DNA of 64,000 nucleotides from a bacterium (GCA_028278125.1 JANQEY010000199.1:5087-69086), one strand, 5' to 3'; counted from the stretch's first letter, positions 17,857-28,060 are shown. The notes: generated from the sequence alone by a model not told the origin. Translations and numbers: made by a program.

Positions 17857-20143
17857 AACGAAAAAACGTGCGGGGGGCAGGTTAAATAGAATTCTGAACG
17901 GATTTAAAGATAATCAATCTGATGATAAAACGGGCAAAAAGGTAATTAGGGTTGCGTTTGCCGGTAATCCCAATGCCGGGAAAACAAGCCTTTTTAATAA
18001 TATTACAGGCCAGAGACAACACATCGGGAACTATCCAGGCGTAACTGTCGAGAAAAAGACCGGGTACTCTGAACATAAAGGATTCAGAATAGAAATTGTT
18101 GATTTACCGGGGACTTACTCACTGACTGCTTATTCACCAGAAGAGATTGTTACCAGGGATTATATTCTAAACGACAGTCCTGATATAGTTGTTGATATAA
18201 TCGACTCAACAAATCTTGAGAGAAACCTGTTTCTCTGCCTTCAGTTCCGTGAACTTGGTGTTCCTGTTATTGGTGCCCTGAATATGTCCGATGAGGCAGA
18301 AAATATCGGCATCAATATCGATGTGGATCATCTATCACGAATACTGGATATCCCATTTGTTAAAACCGTCGGTCATAAAGGTTCTGGCATCGAGACATTA
18401 CTTGACCTGGTTGTAAGCACTCATCAGAACAATGAATCAAAAAGTAAACGTGTTCTCAATTACGGCCGTGAAATTGAAGGCCAGCTTGAAAAACTCTCCG
18501 CCGTACTGAGTGAAGATCCGGAATTTACAAATATTTTTCCACTTCGATGGATAGCAATAAAGCTGATTGAAAATGACCAGGATGTTATTGAGAAACTTAA
18601 AAAACAGCATAAACTGGCGGAACTGGTGCTACGACGAGTAAATGAATCGCAGCAGTGGATACAGAAACATTTTCGTGAAGAGCCAAATACTGTTGTAGCA
18701 GAGCAGCGGTATGCCTATATCCATGGTGCCGTCCGGGAGACAGTTAAAAAAACAGGTAAACTGAGCAGGAGAACTTTTACAGAACAACTGGATAAGATTG
18801 TCCTCAATCGATTTGCAGGAATGTTCATATTTTTCCTGATGATGTTCCTGGTTTACCAGGTAACATTTTCACTTGGTAACCCGTTGAGTGACCTCATTGA
18901 TACCGGGTTCAGTAACCTGGGAAGTTTTATCGGTTCCGTCATGCCTGAAGGAGCCGCCCGTGACCTGATAGTTGATGGAATAATCGGTGGTGTAGGTGGT
19001 GTCCTGGTATTTCTGCCGATTGTACTTCTCCTGTTTCTCAGCTTGTCGTTCCTGGAAGATTCCGGCTACATGGCCAGGGCAGCGTTTGTAATGGATAAGT
19101 TTTTCCACATGTTTGGCATGCATGGAAGAAGTTTTATCCCGTTCATGATAGCAACAGGTTGCGCGGTACCTGCTGTTATGAGTGCCAGGACGCTGGTTAA
19201 TCCAAGGGATAGGAAAATTACTATCCTCGTTACCCCGATAATGATGTGCGGCGCAAAATCACCGGTTATAGCAATGTTGACGGCTGCGTTTTTCCCAAAA
19301 AATGCAGGGCTGGTATTCTGGCTGGTCTGGTTAACCGGGTGGATGATTGCGTTTATCATGGCGTATATCTTCCGTAAGACACTGTTTAAAGGTGATGCGG
19401 CACCATTTGTAATGGAATTACCTCCATACAGGTTTCCTACCCTTCGCGGAATAATAAGCCATATGTGGGATAAGGGTTCGATGTACCTGAGAAAAGCCGG
19501 AACTATAATCCTGGCGGTTAGTATTGTTATCTGGTTCTTTCTTTATTATCCCAAACCTGCAGAATATTCCATCGACTATGATGCGGAAATACAGAAAATC
19601 AGTGATCAATTCACGAGCAGTCTGATAGATGAAGACGGCAGCTCGATACAGGAAAATGATCCAGTGATTTTAAGCGGCCTGGAAGCTGAACGGGATGAAT
19701 TGATTGCGCAACTCGAAAATCAAAAAGCTTCTGAGGAGATAGAAGCCAGTATAGGTGGGCGGATTGGTAAGGCAATTGAACCGGTGTTCAAGACAGCTGG
19801 ATTTGATTGGCGGATCGGTGTCAGTCTCTTTGCTGGATTTGCGGCGAAAGAGGTTATTGTAGCTACCATGGGTATCGTTTACGGAATAGCGGATGAAGGT
19901 GAGGAATCCGTTTCATTACGAGAGAGGATCTCTTTAGATCCGGCTTACAATCCGGCGATGGCACTGGCAATGATGTTTTTCGTACTGATTTATATCCCCT
20001 GCATGGCAGTACTGGCAGTTGTTAAGAAAGAGCTGGGTGGTTGGCGCTGGCCGATTTTTGTTGCTGTGTACACCCTGGCTGTGGCCTGGGGTGTGGCAAC
20101 AGGTGTTTATCACCTGGCATCACTGTTCGGACTTGGAGCATAA
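17849..20143 (+). CDS. feoB: Ferrous iron transporter FeoB
   Basis: FeoB imports Fe(II) across the inner membrane. The 764-residue protein has the cytosolic G domain with G1 GNPNAGKTS (39-47), G3 DLPGT (85-89) and G4 NMSD (145-148). A helical GDI-like region and an extended membrane domain from about residue 325 follow, with Gate motifs and the segment GYMARAAFVMDKFF. An insertion between the later helices (about 565-640) is hydrophilic. The start overlaps the upstream DtxR-FeoA gene, so FeoA functions are supplied by that fusion. Expression should rise when iron is scarce through the operator at 16814. Confidence 0.96.
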   Translation: MVETKKRAGGRLNRILNGFKDNQSDDKTGKKVIRVAFAGNPNAGKTSLFNNITGQRQHIGNYPGVTVEKKTGYSEHKGFRIEIVDLPGTYSLTAYSPEEIVTRDYILNDSPDIVVDIIDSTNLERNLFLCLQFRELGVPVIGALNMSDEAENIGINIDVDHLSRILDIPFVKTVGHKGSGIETLLDLVVSTHQNNESKSKRVLNYGREIEGQLEKLSAVLSEDPEFTNIFPLRWIAIKLIENDQDVIEKLKKQHKLAELVLRRVNESQQWIQKHFREEPNTVVAEQRYAYIHGAVRETVKKTGKLSRRTFTEQLDKIVLNRFAGMFIFFLMMFLVYQVTFSLGNPLSDLIDTGFSNLGSFIGSVMPEGAARDLIVDGIIGGVGGVLVFLPIVLLLFLSLSFLEDSGYMARAAFVMDKFFHMFGMHGRSFIPFMIATGCAVPAVMSARTLVNPRDRKITILVTPIMMCGAKSPVIAMLTAAFFPKNAGLVFWLVWLTGWMIAFIMAYIFRKTLFKGDAAPFVMELPPYRFPTLRGIISHMWDKGSMYLRKAGTIILAVSIVIWFFLYYPKPAEYSIDYDAEIQKISDQFTSSLIDEDGSSIQENDPVILSGLEAERDELIAQLENQKASEEIEASIGGRIGKAIEPVFKTAGFDWRIGVSLFAGFAAKEVIVATMGIVYGIADEGEESVSLRERISLDPAYNPAMALAMMFFVLIYIPCMAVLAVVKKELGGWRWPIFVAVYTLAVAWGVATGVYHLASLFGLGA

Positions 20144-20157
20144 AATAGAAGGTCATT

Positions 20158-21348
20158 ATGGGTTTTAGCGGAACAAATAAATCGGAGTTCGCAAACCGGT
20201 TATCGTTATTTCAAGAATCTTTGCAGAAACTGGAGCTGGATGGCGCGATTTTAATGCAGCGAGTTGACCTGGTGTATTATACAGGCTCTGTTTATCAGGG
20301 TGCCCTGCTTGTTCCAGCATCGGGTGAATCCAGGTTATATACCTGGCGAGGGCAGGGCAGAATTACCGACATCTGTCCAGTTGAACCTGTAGCAATAAAG
20401 GGAATCGGCAAACTTCAACAAACTCTGGCATGCTCTGAATATTCTAAATGGAGAAAAATAGGCTACGAAGCCGATGTTCTACCTGTAAACATGTTCGAAC
20501 GGTTTATTAAGAATGTCTGGATTGACAAGGATTTTACAGATATTTCAATGCAGATCAGAAGACAGAGATCTGTTAAAACTGAGTACGAGCAGCAGTTATT
20601 GCGGGAAAGTGGAAAGATTCTGGCAGACGGATTCAAGGCGGTTCCAGGCATTATCAAACCGGGAATGCCGGAATTTGAAGTCCAACTTCTGATGGAACTC
20701 GAGATGGCCAAGGCCGGTGATCAGGGTATTGTAAGGTCAAGAGCTTTTAATACGGAAGCGGACGGTGTAGTGGCATATGGACATTCAGCAGCAACTGACT
20801 CCGCGTTTGATGGGCCGTTGTCACAACCTGGAAGAAGTCCAATTGTGCCGGTTAAGGCGGGGAAGGAACTGATCGGAAGAGAGTATCCGACAATTGTTGA
20901 TGTAACCGCAGGTGTAGATGGTTATATGACAGATATGACCCGGGTTTTCGCTTATAAAGGGATAGACAACCGTTTTATTGAAGCCCATGACTTATGTGTT
21001 GAAATACAGGAAGAGACAATCTCAAAGATGGTTCCGGGGGCTATTCCCGAGGATATCTATAATGCTGCTGTTGAAAAAGCCAATAAAGCCGGATTTGGTG
21101 ATGTATTCATGAACAGTGGCGATAACAGGGTACGATTTATTGGTCACGGTGTAGGCCTGGAGCTCGATGAAATTCCCATTATTGCGAACAGATTCAAAGA
21201 GCCTCTAGTCGAGAACATGGTAGTTGCCATTGAGCCGAAAGTAATTTTCGATGATGGGGCAGTCGGGGTAGAGGATACCCTGATAGTCAAAGAAGGTGGG
21301 GCGGAGGTTTTAACAAAACATCCGCTGGGAATAGTGTTCCTTGACTAA
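20158..21348 (+). CDS. M24-family metallopeptidase (Xaa-Pro aminopeptidase-like)
   Basis: This 396-residue protein has a creatinase-like N-terminal domain (1-135) and a pita-bread M24 domain. Probable metal ligands are the aspartates in VDVTAGVDGYMTDMTR, the histidine in GHGVGLELDE, and glutamates in VAIEPK and GVEDTLIV. Members remove N-terminal residues ahead of proline or act on related substrates. It follows feoB after 14 bases but is not expected to take part in iron uptake. The start is ATG behind AAGGT. Confidence 0.88.
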   Translation: MGFSGTNKSEFANRLSLFQESLQKLELDGAILMQRVDLVYYTGSVYQGALLVPASGESRLYTWRGQGRITDICPVEPVAIKGIGKLQQTLACSEYSKWRKIGYEADVLPVNMFERFIKNVWIDKDFTDISMQIRRQRSVKTEYEQQLLRESGKILADGFKAVPGIIKPGMPEFEVQLLMELEMAKAGDQGIVRSRAFNTEADGVVAYGHSAATDSAFDGPLSQPGRSPIVPVKAGKELIGREYPTIVDVTAGVDGYMTDMTRVFAYKGIDNRFIEAHDLCVEIQEETISKMVPGAIPEDIYNAAVEKANKAGFGDVFMNSGDNRVRFIGHGVGLELDEIPIIANRFKEPLVENMVVAIEPKVIFDDGAVGVEDTLIVKEGGAEVLTKHPLGIVFLD

Positions 21349-21357
21349 AATCCAGTG

Positions 21358-22224
21358 TTAAATATTTACATATCCATCAAATACTTTTTCAGCTTCACCT
21401 TCCAGCATTGCGCTGGACCAGTCATTCCCGATGGTGACATATAAATCCCCACCAGGCATGCGCACGTGGACTCTTTGGTCGAACTCGAACCGGTTTTCTG
21501 CAATTCCAACGGCAACTGCGGCGACAGCGCCGCTTCCACAGGCCAGGGTAGGACCAACACCTCGTTCCCAGACAACCAGTCCAACTGCATCGGGTGATTC
21601 TTTCCTGGCAAATCCAACATTTACACCCTCGGGAAACAACTCTTCATGGATTTCAAGCCTGTGACCGATTGAATGGATCTCATCACCTTCCCACATTTCA
21701 TTGTTATAAATGACAAAATGTGGATTTCCGATTCCAACCGCTGATCCGGTGACAGTATAGTTTAATCCGGGAACAGATATTGTTTTCCTGATCGCGTTCT
21801 CGGTACTTACGATGCCCGCATCGTTGGGATTAAATGAGGGATTAGGCATCATCACCTGGATTGTGTTATTGTCGGTAAACCTACTGTGTACAGGACCGGC
21901 ACCGGTAAGGATTGTCACCTCATCCCGGCTACGGACATCCTCGCCCATGTCACTAAGGAAGAGCATCAGGCATCTGAGACCATTTCCACACATCTCAGCA
22001 GGAGAACCATCCGCATTAAAATATCCCATCGTGTAGGGCATGTTTTTGTCATTGGATTTAACAGCGATAATAACACCATCAGCTCCAATGCCATAATGAC
22101 GGTGACAGAGCTTTTGGATGAATTCAGGTGTTAGTATGTCCCATGTCTGCCTGTTGTCCTCACGATTATCAATCATTACAAAATCGTTGCCGGCGCCGTG
22201 ATATTTCGAAAATTTATATTGCAC
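21358..22224 (-). CDS. dapF: Diaminopimelate epimerase
   Basis: DapF converts LL-diaminopimelate to the meso form for lysine and peptidoglycan synthesis. The two catalytic cysteines are visible in EMCGNGLRC and TLACGSGAVA. The family N-terminus FSKYHGAGNDF identifies the start: GTG 22224 behind GGAAGGT gives 288 residues, close to family length. A TTG 36 bases upstream would add a charged extension not typical of the family. It is convergent with the M24 gene and downstream of the SDR gene on the same strand. Confidence 0.95.
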   Translation of the reverse strand: MQYKFSKYHGAGNDFVMIDNREDNRQTWDILTPEFIQKLCHRHYGIGADGVIIAVKSNDKNMPYTMGYFNADGSPAEMCGNGLRCLMLFLSDMGEDVRSRDEVTILTGAGPVHSRFTDNNTIQVMMPNPSFNPNDAGIVSTENAIRKTISVPGLNYTVTGSAVGIGNPHFVIYNNEMWEGDEIHSIGHRLEIHEELFPEGVNVGFARKESPDAVGLVVWERGVGPTLACGSGAVAAVAVGIAENRFEFDQRVHVRMPGGDLYVTIGNDWSSAMLEGEAEKVFDGYVNI

Positions 22225-22305
22225 GATTAGTACCTTCCATTTAATCTTACTGCATTTCAATCTTTCATATATAGATACAAAATCATTGTCTATCCAACTG
22301 AAATT

Positions 22306-23070
22306 TTAGTCATCACCTATCCATCCCGCATTTACATCAAGTACTGCACCCGTGATACTCTCAGCTGATGGTGACAGTAGGAAGATAACAGCTTCTGCTA
22401 TGTCTTCAAAAGAACCCTGGTGTCCCATGGGAAATTGTGATCCTGCCAGAATCTGCTTTGATTGTTCCCTGGTCATCTCTTTATTCTTGATGTTTCCGGG
22501 ATTGATGATGTTCACCGTGACTTTGTGTTTAGCCTCTTCCAGGGCTAATGTTCTCGCCAGGGCAGTTACTCCACTTTTTGCTGCCAGGTGGGGGCCGAAA
22601 TTACGCATGGGAGAAGTATACTGGGCTCCAGCCATTCCGAATCCAATTATCCTTCCTTCACTATTAGACCGCATGCCCGGAAGTACTGCTCTGCAGGTAT
22701 TAAAAAATGAAACCAGGTTGTCATCAATAAGTTTTTCAAAATCAGATTTATTATGATCAGTAACCCCTTTGCGCAGAAAACTTCCAGCGCAATGAACCAG
22801 GGCATAGGGTGATCCGAGTTTTTCAGTTATTTTCCCAATGCTTTCCTCGGCTGTCTTATCAATCGAAAGGTCACCAGAGGTTATACATGTACCGGTTCCA
22901 TTCTCCTTCAATTTTTCAGCCACTACCTTAGCCTGCTCGTGATCCTGGTGGGTATGGATAGCAATTTTTGTGTAAAACTTCGCAAGGTTAACGGCTATAC
23001 CTTTCCCAAGTCCGCCGGTTGCACCTGTCAACCAGATTACTTTTTCACTAAAATCATTACTATCGTTCAT
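22306..23070 (-). CDS. Short-chain dehydrogenase/reductase with altered catalytic Tyr
   Basis: Rossmann-fold SDR of 254 residues. The nucleotide motif TGATGGLGKG lies near 16-25, and HCAG replaces the usual NNAG. The position that normally holds the catalytic YxxxK reads HLAAK (in FGPHLAAKSG), so Tyr is replaced by His while the Lys is kept. The closing VNAGWI is typical of family members resembling pteridine or oxoacyl reductases. The substrate is unknown. The start is ATG 23070. The next gene on the same strand is dapF, 81 bases away. Confidence 0.82.
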   Translation of the reverse strand: MNDSNDFSEKVIWLTGATGGLGKGIAVNLAKFYTKIAIHTHQDHEQAKVVAEKLKENGTGTCITSGDLSIDKTAEESIGKITEKLGSPYALVHCAGSFLRKGVTDHNKSDFEKLIDDNLVSFFNTCRAVLPGMRSNSEGRIIGFGMAGAQYTSPMRNFGPHLAAKSGVTALARTLALEEAKHKVTVNIINPGNIKNKEMTREQSKQILAGSQFPMGHQGSFEDIAEAVIFLLSPSAESITGAVLDVNAGWIGDD

Positions 23071-23272
23071 TATTTTATTCCGTTAGCTCTGGAGCACCCG
23101 TAAAATTACGAAGGTAAATTATACATTTTTTAAGATATGAAGATTGCTCGCCAAAAGGTTGATTTAAGACCCCCGGAGACGCACTTGTTTCGCACCAAGA
23201 TATAGCCCATATTCCCACAAAATTTGTGGTGATCCTCATATTTATATATCTTTTAAACATGGTAATGCCCTC

Positions 23273-25288
23273 ATGATTTCCAGTGAAAAGTTTTTCGATT
23301 TCAGTAATCTTGATTCGTTGGCAGTTGATAATATCAGGATTCTCAGTGCTGATATGGTTCAGAAGGCAAATTCCGGGCATCCGGGTATGCCGATGGGCTT
23401 TGCTCTTCCGGCCCATATATTGTGGACACGCTTCCTGAGTTTTAATCCCGACCAGCCATTCTGGCCGGGTAGAGACAGGTTTATCCTCTCAGCAGGTCAC
23501 GGTTCAGTGCTCCTGTACAGCCTGTTGCATCTGGCTGGATATGACCTTTCTATTGAAGATCTGAAAAACTTCAGGCAATGGGAAAGCCGAACCCCGGGGC
23601 ATCCTGAATATGGAGTAGTTCCGGGCGTGGAAACCACTACCGGTCCGCTGGGACAGGGCTTCGGAAATGGTGTAGGGATGGCAGTAGCCCAACGGTATAT
23701 CAGGGAAAAGCTTGGCTTGGAAGATTCCAGTGAGTTTGATCCACTTGACAACAGGATATACGTGGTCGCCGGAGACGGTTGTCTGCAGGAAGGAATATCT
23801 TCAGAAGCAGCCTCATTCGCGGGTCATCAGAAACTGGGAAGATTGATAGTTCTGTATGATGATAACCGTATCAGTATTGACGGGAGCACTGATATTTCGT
23901 GGTCTGAAAATGTGTGCGATCGTTTTAATGCATATGGATGGCATACTCAGCAAGTGGAGGGGGATGATCCGGCAGCGATATTGAACTCTATCCGGAATGC
24001 GCAAGATAACCTGGATGAACCATCATTAATTGCCATCCATACACATATCGGTTTTGGCAGCCCCAATAAGCAGGATTCAGAGAAAGCTCACGGTGCCCCG
24101 CTTGGTGAAGATGAACTGAAGGCTACCAGGGAACAACTTGGGTGGACGTTGCCAGCCTTCGAAATTCCTGATGAAGTATACAATCTCTATGCAGAAATTG
24201 CTGATGAAAGACGAGAAATATACAGGGAATGGAAACGTTCTTTCGAAATATGGATGAAGGAAAATCCTGAACGTGAATCGCTTTGGAAAATCCTGGTAGA
24301 GGGAGAAGAACCGGGTAACTGGGATAGCAATATTCCTGTATATGAAGCCGGCCAAAAAGTAGCAACAAGAGCTGCATCAGGCGAAGCACTTAACGCTTTC
24401 GCAATAAATAATCCACAAATTATCGGTGGGTGTGCTGATCTTACCGGTTCAGTAAAAACAGATATTAAAAACGAAGATCTTTTTCTGCCGGGTATAAAAA
24501 ACGGCCGAAATATCAGGTTTGGAATCCGTGAACATGGAATGGGAGCGATTGCCAACGGGATGGCATTGTACGGAGGTCTGCGTCCTTACACGGGAACATT
24601 CCTGGTTTTCAGTGATTATATGCGACCACCGATACGGCTGGCTTCGATGATGGATCAGCCGGTAATATTTGTCTTCAGTCATGACAGTATCGGGGTAGGT
24701 GAGGATGGACCGACTCATCAACCGATCGAACACCTGGCTGCTCTTCGTTCAATTCCCGGATTATGGGTTATCAGGCCGGGGGATGCCAACGAGATGGTGG
24801 AAGCCTGGAGGATTGCATTAGATCGAAACGATGGCCCTACAACAATTATCAGCACAAGGCAGGGATTGCCTGTTATCGATAGGAATAAACACTCTGCCAC
24901 ATCTAATTCACGCAATGGTGGATATATCCTTGCAGATTGTCAAGATGGAACACCAGAGACAATTTTATTAGCAACAGGAAGTGAACTAACTTTGTCGCTT
25001 GCTGTATGGGAAAAACTAGTTGAAAAGGGAATTAAGGCACGCCTGGTCAGTTTACCATGCTGGGAATTATTCGACCTGCAGGATGACGTTTACCAGGAAC
25101 AGGTTTTACCCCGTGATGTGAACAACCGGATAGCACTTGAAGCAGGAATATCAATGGGTTGGGAACGATTTACGGGAGATAATGGGAAGATCATATCTAT
25201 TGAAAAATTTGGTGCTTCTGCTCCGGGTGGATTATTGTTTGAAAAATATGGCTATACTGTTGATGTTATATTAAGCAAAATACTCTAG
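23273..25288 (+). CDS. tkt: Transketolase
   Basis: The 671-residue length and full domain order match transketolase, which transfers two-carbon units in the pentose phosphate pathway. The thiamine-diphosphate region is VAGDGCLQEGISSEAASFAG; the pyrimidine domain holds FGIREHGMGAIANGM, and the phosphate-binding end contains SIEKFGASAPGG. HPGMPMG near the N-terminus is also conserved. The start is ATG 23273, with no strong Shine-Dalgarno sequence. It is divergent from the SDR gene. Confidence 0.96.
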   Translation: MISSEKFFDFSNLDSLAVDNIRILSADMVQKANSGHPGMPMGFALPAHILWTRFLSFNPDQPFWPGRDRFILSAGHGSVLLYSLLHLAGYDLSIEDLKNFRQWESRTPGHPEYGVVPGVETTTGPLGQGFGNGVGMAVAQRYIREKLGLEDSSEFDPLDNRIYVVAGDGCLQEGISSEAASFAGHQKLGRLIVLYDDNRISIDGSTDISWSENVCDRFNAYGWHTQQVEGDDPAAILNSIRNAQDNLDEPSLIAIHTHIGFGSPNKQDSEKAHGAPLGEDELKATREQLGWTLPAFEIPDEVYNLYAEIADERREIYREWKRSFEIWMKENPERESLWKILVEGEEPGNWDSNIPVYEAGQKVATRAASGEALNAFAINNPQIIGGCADLTGSVKTDIKNEDLFLPGIKNGRNIRFGIREHGMGAIANGMALYGGLRPYTGTFLVFSDYMRPPIRLASMMDQPVIFVFSHDSIGVGEDGPTHQPIEHLAALRSIPGLWVIRPGDANEMVEAWRIALDRNDGPTTIISTRQGLPVIDRNKHSATSNSRNGGYILADCQDGTPETILLATGSELTLSLAVWEKLVEKGIKARLVSLPCWELFDLQDDVYQEQVLPRDVNNRIALEAGISMGWERFTGDNGKIISIEKFGASAPGGLLFEKYGYTVDVILSKIL

Positions 25289-25502
25289 ATCGAATGTTTC
25301 AACTACGATTTAGTTTTAATCAATGATATTACTTGTTGGGGAATTTTACTGATACAAATTTAATTTTGTTAAGCGTTTTGTGTTTTTATTTAAGAAAATT
25401 CTTCATACATTAGCGAATTAAATGGATAGGAATTGAATTATAGCTTAACAATCCTTGAATCAACTTTAGAAGTTAAGAATCTGTTGTGAGGAGAGTGACA
25501 AC

Positions 25503-26324
25503 GTGTATCTTGAGTACTGGGAATTAAAAGAAAAACCATTTGAGAACACACCTGATCCCCGGTTTTTCTTTCAATCCAATCAGCATCGTGAAGCTCTGAT
25601 GAGGGTTCTTTATGCAATAAATGAGGCAAAGGGAGCTGCACTACTGACGGGTGAGTACGGATGTGGAAAGACTACTCTGATCCGTACTGTAATTAACGAA
25701 CTTGATCCCCATTTTTTCCCCGTTGTTTTCCTGACAAATCCTACCTGGGACGCAGAAGACCTGTTGAAAGAAATCCTGTACCAACTGGGTACTGATGATG
25801 TTCCGGATAAAAAATCTGAAGTGCTGCATTTAATAAATGACCATCTGTATAAGAACGTTATTGATGGTAAACATACCGCATTATTCGTTGATGAAGCCCA
25901 GATCATCGAAGATCCGATGACTCTTGAAGAATTGAGACTTCTGCTTAACTTTCAATTAAACGACCGTTTTATGCTTACGTTGATTGTATCTGGACAGCCG
26001 GAGCTCAGGGATCGTGTACGAAAACTGCCTCAATTTGTTCAACGTATCGCAGTAAAATATCACCTTATTCCTCTAACACTTGAGGAAACAGTTAATTATA
26101 TTGAATACAGATTGGCACTTGGTGGAAATCTGAAAGAAGAAGTTTTTACAAAAGATGCAGTATCTGATATCTTTACCTATTCGGGTGGTACACCAAGAAA
26201 AATCAATAATATCTGCGATCTTGCTTTAGCACTCGGTGCAGGCAATCGTGTAGAAAAGATTGAATCAGATCTTATCAGGTCTATAGTTGATAGTGAGACG
26301 GACGGAGGGGCTTACCAATGGTAA
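25503..26324 (+). CDS. ExeA-like AAA ATPase
   Basis: AAA/ATPase of 273 residues with YWELKEKPFENTPDPRFFF at its N-terminus, the signature of ExeA/GspA-type secretion ATPases. Walker A is GEYGCGKTT (50-58) and Walker B ALFVDEAQ (about 122-129). ExeA proteins help assemble type II secretion machinery or handle cell-wall tasks and often carry a peptidoglycan-binding tail, absent here. GTG 25503 follows GGAGAGTG. The gene overlaps the next one by seven bases, forming a three-gene unit with HD-GYP-like and receiver-like proteins. Confidence 0.86.
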   Translation: MYLEYWELKEKPFENTPDPRFFFQSNQHREALMRVLYAINEAKGAALLTGEYGCGKTTLIRTVINELDPHFFPVVFLTNPTWDAEDLLKEILYQLGTDDVPDKKSEVLHLINDHLYKNVIDGKHTALFVDEAQIIEDPMTLEELRLLLNFQLNDRFMLTLIVSGQPELRDRVRKLPQFVQRIAVKYHLIPLTLEETVNYIEYRLALGGNLKEEVFTKDAVSDIFTYSGGTPRKINNICDLALALGAGNRVEKIESDLIRSIVDSETDGGAYQW

Positions 26325-27421
26325 GGATGCGTGATGTCCTTAAATCAGTCCGTGATGTAGTTCCCGGTGCAAGACAGCAGGATAGTGATAAGGCTGACGC
26401 GGGGAGTGGTTATTCCTTCCCGGGACAAACCGGCGAAAAACGTGATCAGGCTAAGCATAGTTTTCCTGATCAGGATGTAAAAGCACCAGATACAGAATCC
26501 GGTCAGGAAAGTCAGGACGGCGCGACTTATTCAAGTGATCCTAATTTTTATCTGAATGCCATAGATGTTGTAGAAGATTTTCTCGCCTGTGCTGCCGCTG
26601 ATGATCTGCAAAACCTGACTAACCTTGTCGATACAAATAAAAGGATGATTGAATCCCTTAAGAACGATGATGAACTGTTCCTGCAATGTCTTGCCGCACG
26701 TGACCAGGAATCATCGCTTGCTCAACATTCTGTCAACGTGGCGATTGTTGTTATCAAGATGGCGCTTGGGATGTCTGAATTCAGGGAAGAGCAGGTAGAG
26801 GAAGTTGGATTGTCCGCCCTCGTCCATGAAGTTGGAATGATCAAGGTACCCGAGGAAATTCTCAATAAAAAAGGTGAACTAACCTCCGCCGAAACAAGAC
26901 TGATCAAACAACACCCGGTTTACGCAAAGGCTATCCTTGATACGCTTCGTGATGAATACCCATATCTGCCGGTAGTTGTATCCCAGGAACACGAAAGATG
27001 GGACGGCAACGGGTATCCGTACGGCTTAAAAGCAGACAATATTCATCTTTATGCCCAGGTAATCGGGATTTCAGATACATTTTTCGCATATACCCATGAA
27101 CGTCATTACAGGGACAATTTTATTGCCTATAAGGCTATTCAATCAATAATTGAAAGAAGAAATAAAGACTTTTCCGCGGCGATTATTAAAGCATTGATTG
27201 ATGTGATCAGTCTCTTCCCGGTTGGTTCGCTTGTAAAGCTTAATGATGGAAGTGTAGCCAGGGTAATAAAAACTCACAAGGATTATCCAATCAGACCTAC
27301 TATTGAAATTATCCAGGATGCCCAGGGTCATAAGATGCCCAATCCTCCACCAACTGATCTATCAAGAAATCCCATGATTCATATCGTCAGTCCTATTCTG
27401 GATGTGTCAGCCTATCAATAA
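26318..27421 (+). CDS. HD-GYP-domain protein with altered metal ligands
   Basis: The C-terminal half of this 367-residue protein is an HD-GYP domain, a family that hydrolyses cyclic di-GMP. The GYP element is kept in EHERWDGNGYP. The catalytic HD pair reads HE (HEVGM instead of HDxGK), and the usual HHE reads EHE. Another part retains D in ISDTFFAYTHERHYRD. The N-terminal 80 residues look disordered, with repeated charged and Ser/Gly residues. Enzymatic activity is doubtful; a signalling or binding role is plausible. It overlaps the ExeA-like gene and is followed by the receiver-like gene after 15 bases. Confidence 0.85.
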   Translation: MVRMRDVLKSVRDVVPGARQQDSDKADAGSGYSFPGQTGEKRDQAKHSFPDQDVKAPDTESGQESQDGATYSSDPNFYLNAIDVVEDFLACAAADDLQNLTNLVDTNKRMIESLKNDDELFLQCLAARDQESSLAQHSVNVAIVVIKMALGMSEFREEQVEEVGLSALVHEVGMIKVPEEILNKKGELTSAETRLIKQHPVYAKAILDTLRDEYPYLPVVVSQEHERWDGNGYPYGLKADNIHLYAQVIGISDTFFAYTHERHYRDNFIAYKAIQSIIERRNKDFSAAIIKALIDVISLFPVGSLVKLNDGSVARVIKTHKDYPIRPTIEIIQDAQGHKMPNPPPTDLSRNPMIHIVSPILDVSAYQ

Positions 27422-27436
27422 TAGATAGAGGTGTGT

Positions 27437-28060
27437 ATGGATGAGCGGAAGCGGAAAGAACTTGAAGATTTAAAAAAACAGATTGATCCGAAAATCCTTG
27501 AACGTGTTGCCAAATCAATGGGAACATCTGTACCTGAGCATGGGGGAGCTCCGGCAGCGTCCGCACCTGCAAAGCCATCCATGCCGAAGCCAAAATCTTC
27601 CGGTGGACTTCGAAAACCAAAACAGTATAAACCTCTTGCTGAGGAACCCAAGGAAAAACCGGTTCAATTTATAATATTTGATTCATCACATTTTCGTGCA
27701 AAACAACTATCCGGGTTCCTTAACCGGTTGGGATTTAAATATGTTTCTATTGTCAGTGATCCTGTTGAACTGACAAAATCATTAATTACCAACTTGGGAG
27801 ACGCGAGAGTTCAGAAGCTGGCATTCGTCGCTTCTATCAGGGAGTTTAATGTCTTGAATTCCATTTTAAAATCTGAAGATTTTGCAATGGTCCGTGAAAA
27901 ATTACCAGATGTCGCCAATATTCCCACTTTCGTCTTCACCGATGAAGATTCAGCTCCGATTCCACGAGAAGTAGTAGATCCGAAATACGTGCTGTCTCTC
28001 GATCGAAGTCCCGGATTCAGCGAGAAAAAAATCAAGGGGATTCTTGAAATCCACGATTAA
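27437..28060 (+). CDS. Receiver-like protein, degenerate
   Basis: The family is not firmly recognised. The 207-residue protein has a basic, Pro/Ala-rich N-terminus (about 1-75), then a receiver-like fold (VQFIIFDSSHFRAKQLSGFL onward). The phosphoacceptor aspartate expected after the third strand is absent (LAFVASIREF). The chosen start is ATG 27437 behind GAGG at 27428-27431; GTG 27431 is an alternative. It is the third gene of the ExeA-like/HD-GYP-like unit and probably works with them. Confidence 0.65.
   Translation: MDERKRKELEDLKKQIDPKILERVAKSMGTSVPEHGGAPAASAPAKPSMPKPKSSGGLRKPKQYKPLAEEPKEKPVQFIIFDSSHFRAKQLSGFLNRLGFKYVSIVSDPVELTKSLITNLGDARVQKLAFVASIREFNVLNSILKSEDFAMVREKLPDVANIPTFVFTDEDSAPIPREVVDPKYVLSLDRSPGFSEKKIKGILEIHD

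Noticed and set aside
23075..23416. Minus-strand reading frame overlapping transketolase start
   Set aside because: No family features; shadow of the transketolase gene and its upstream region.
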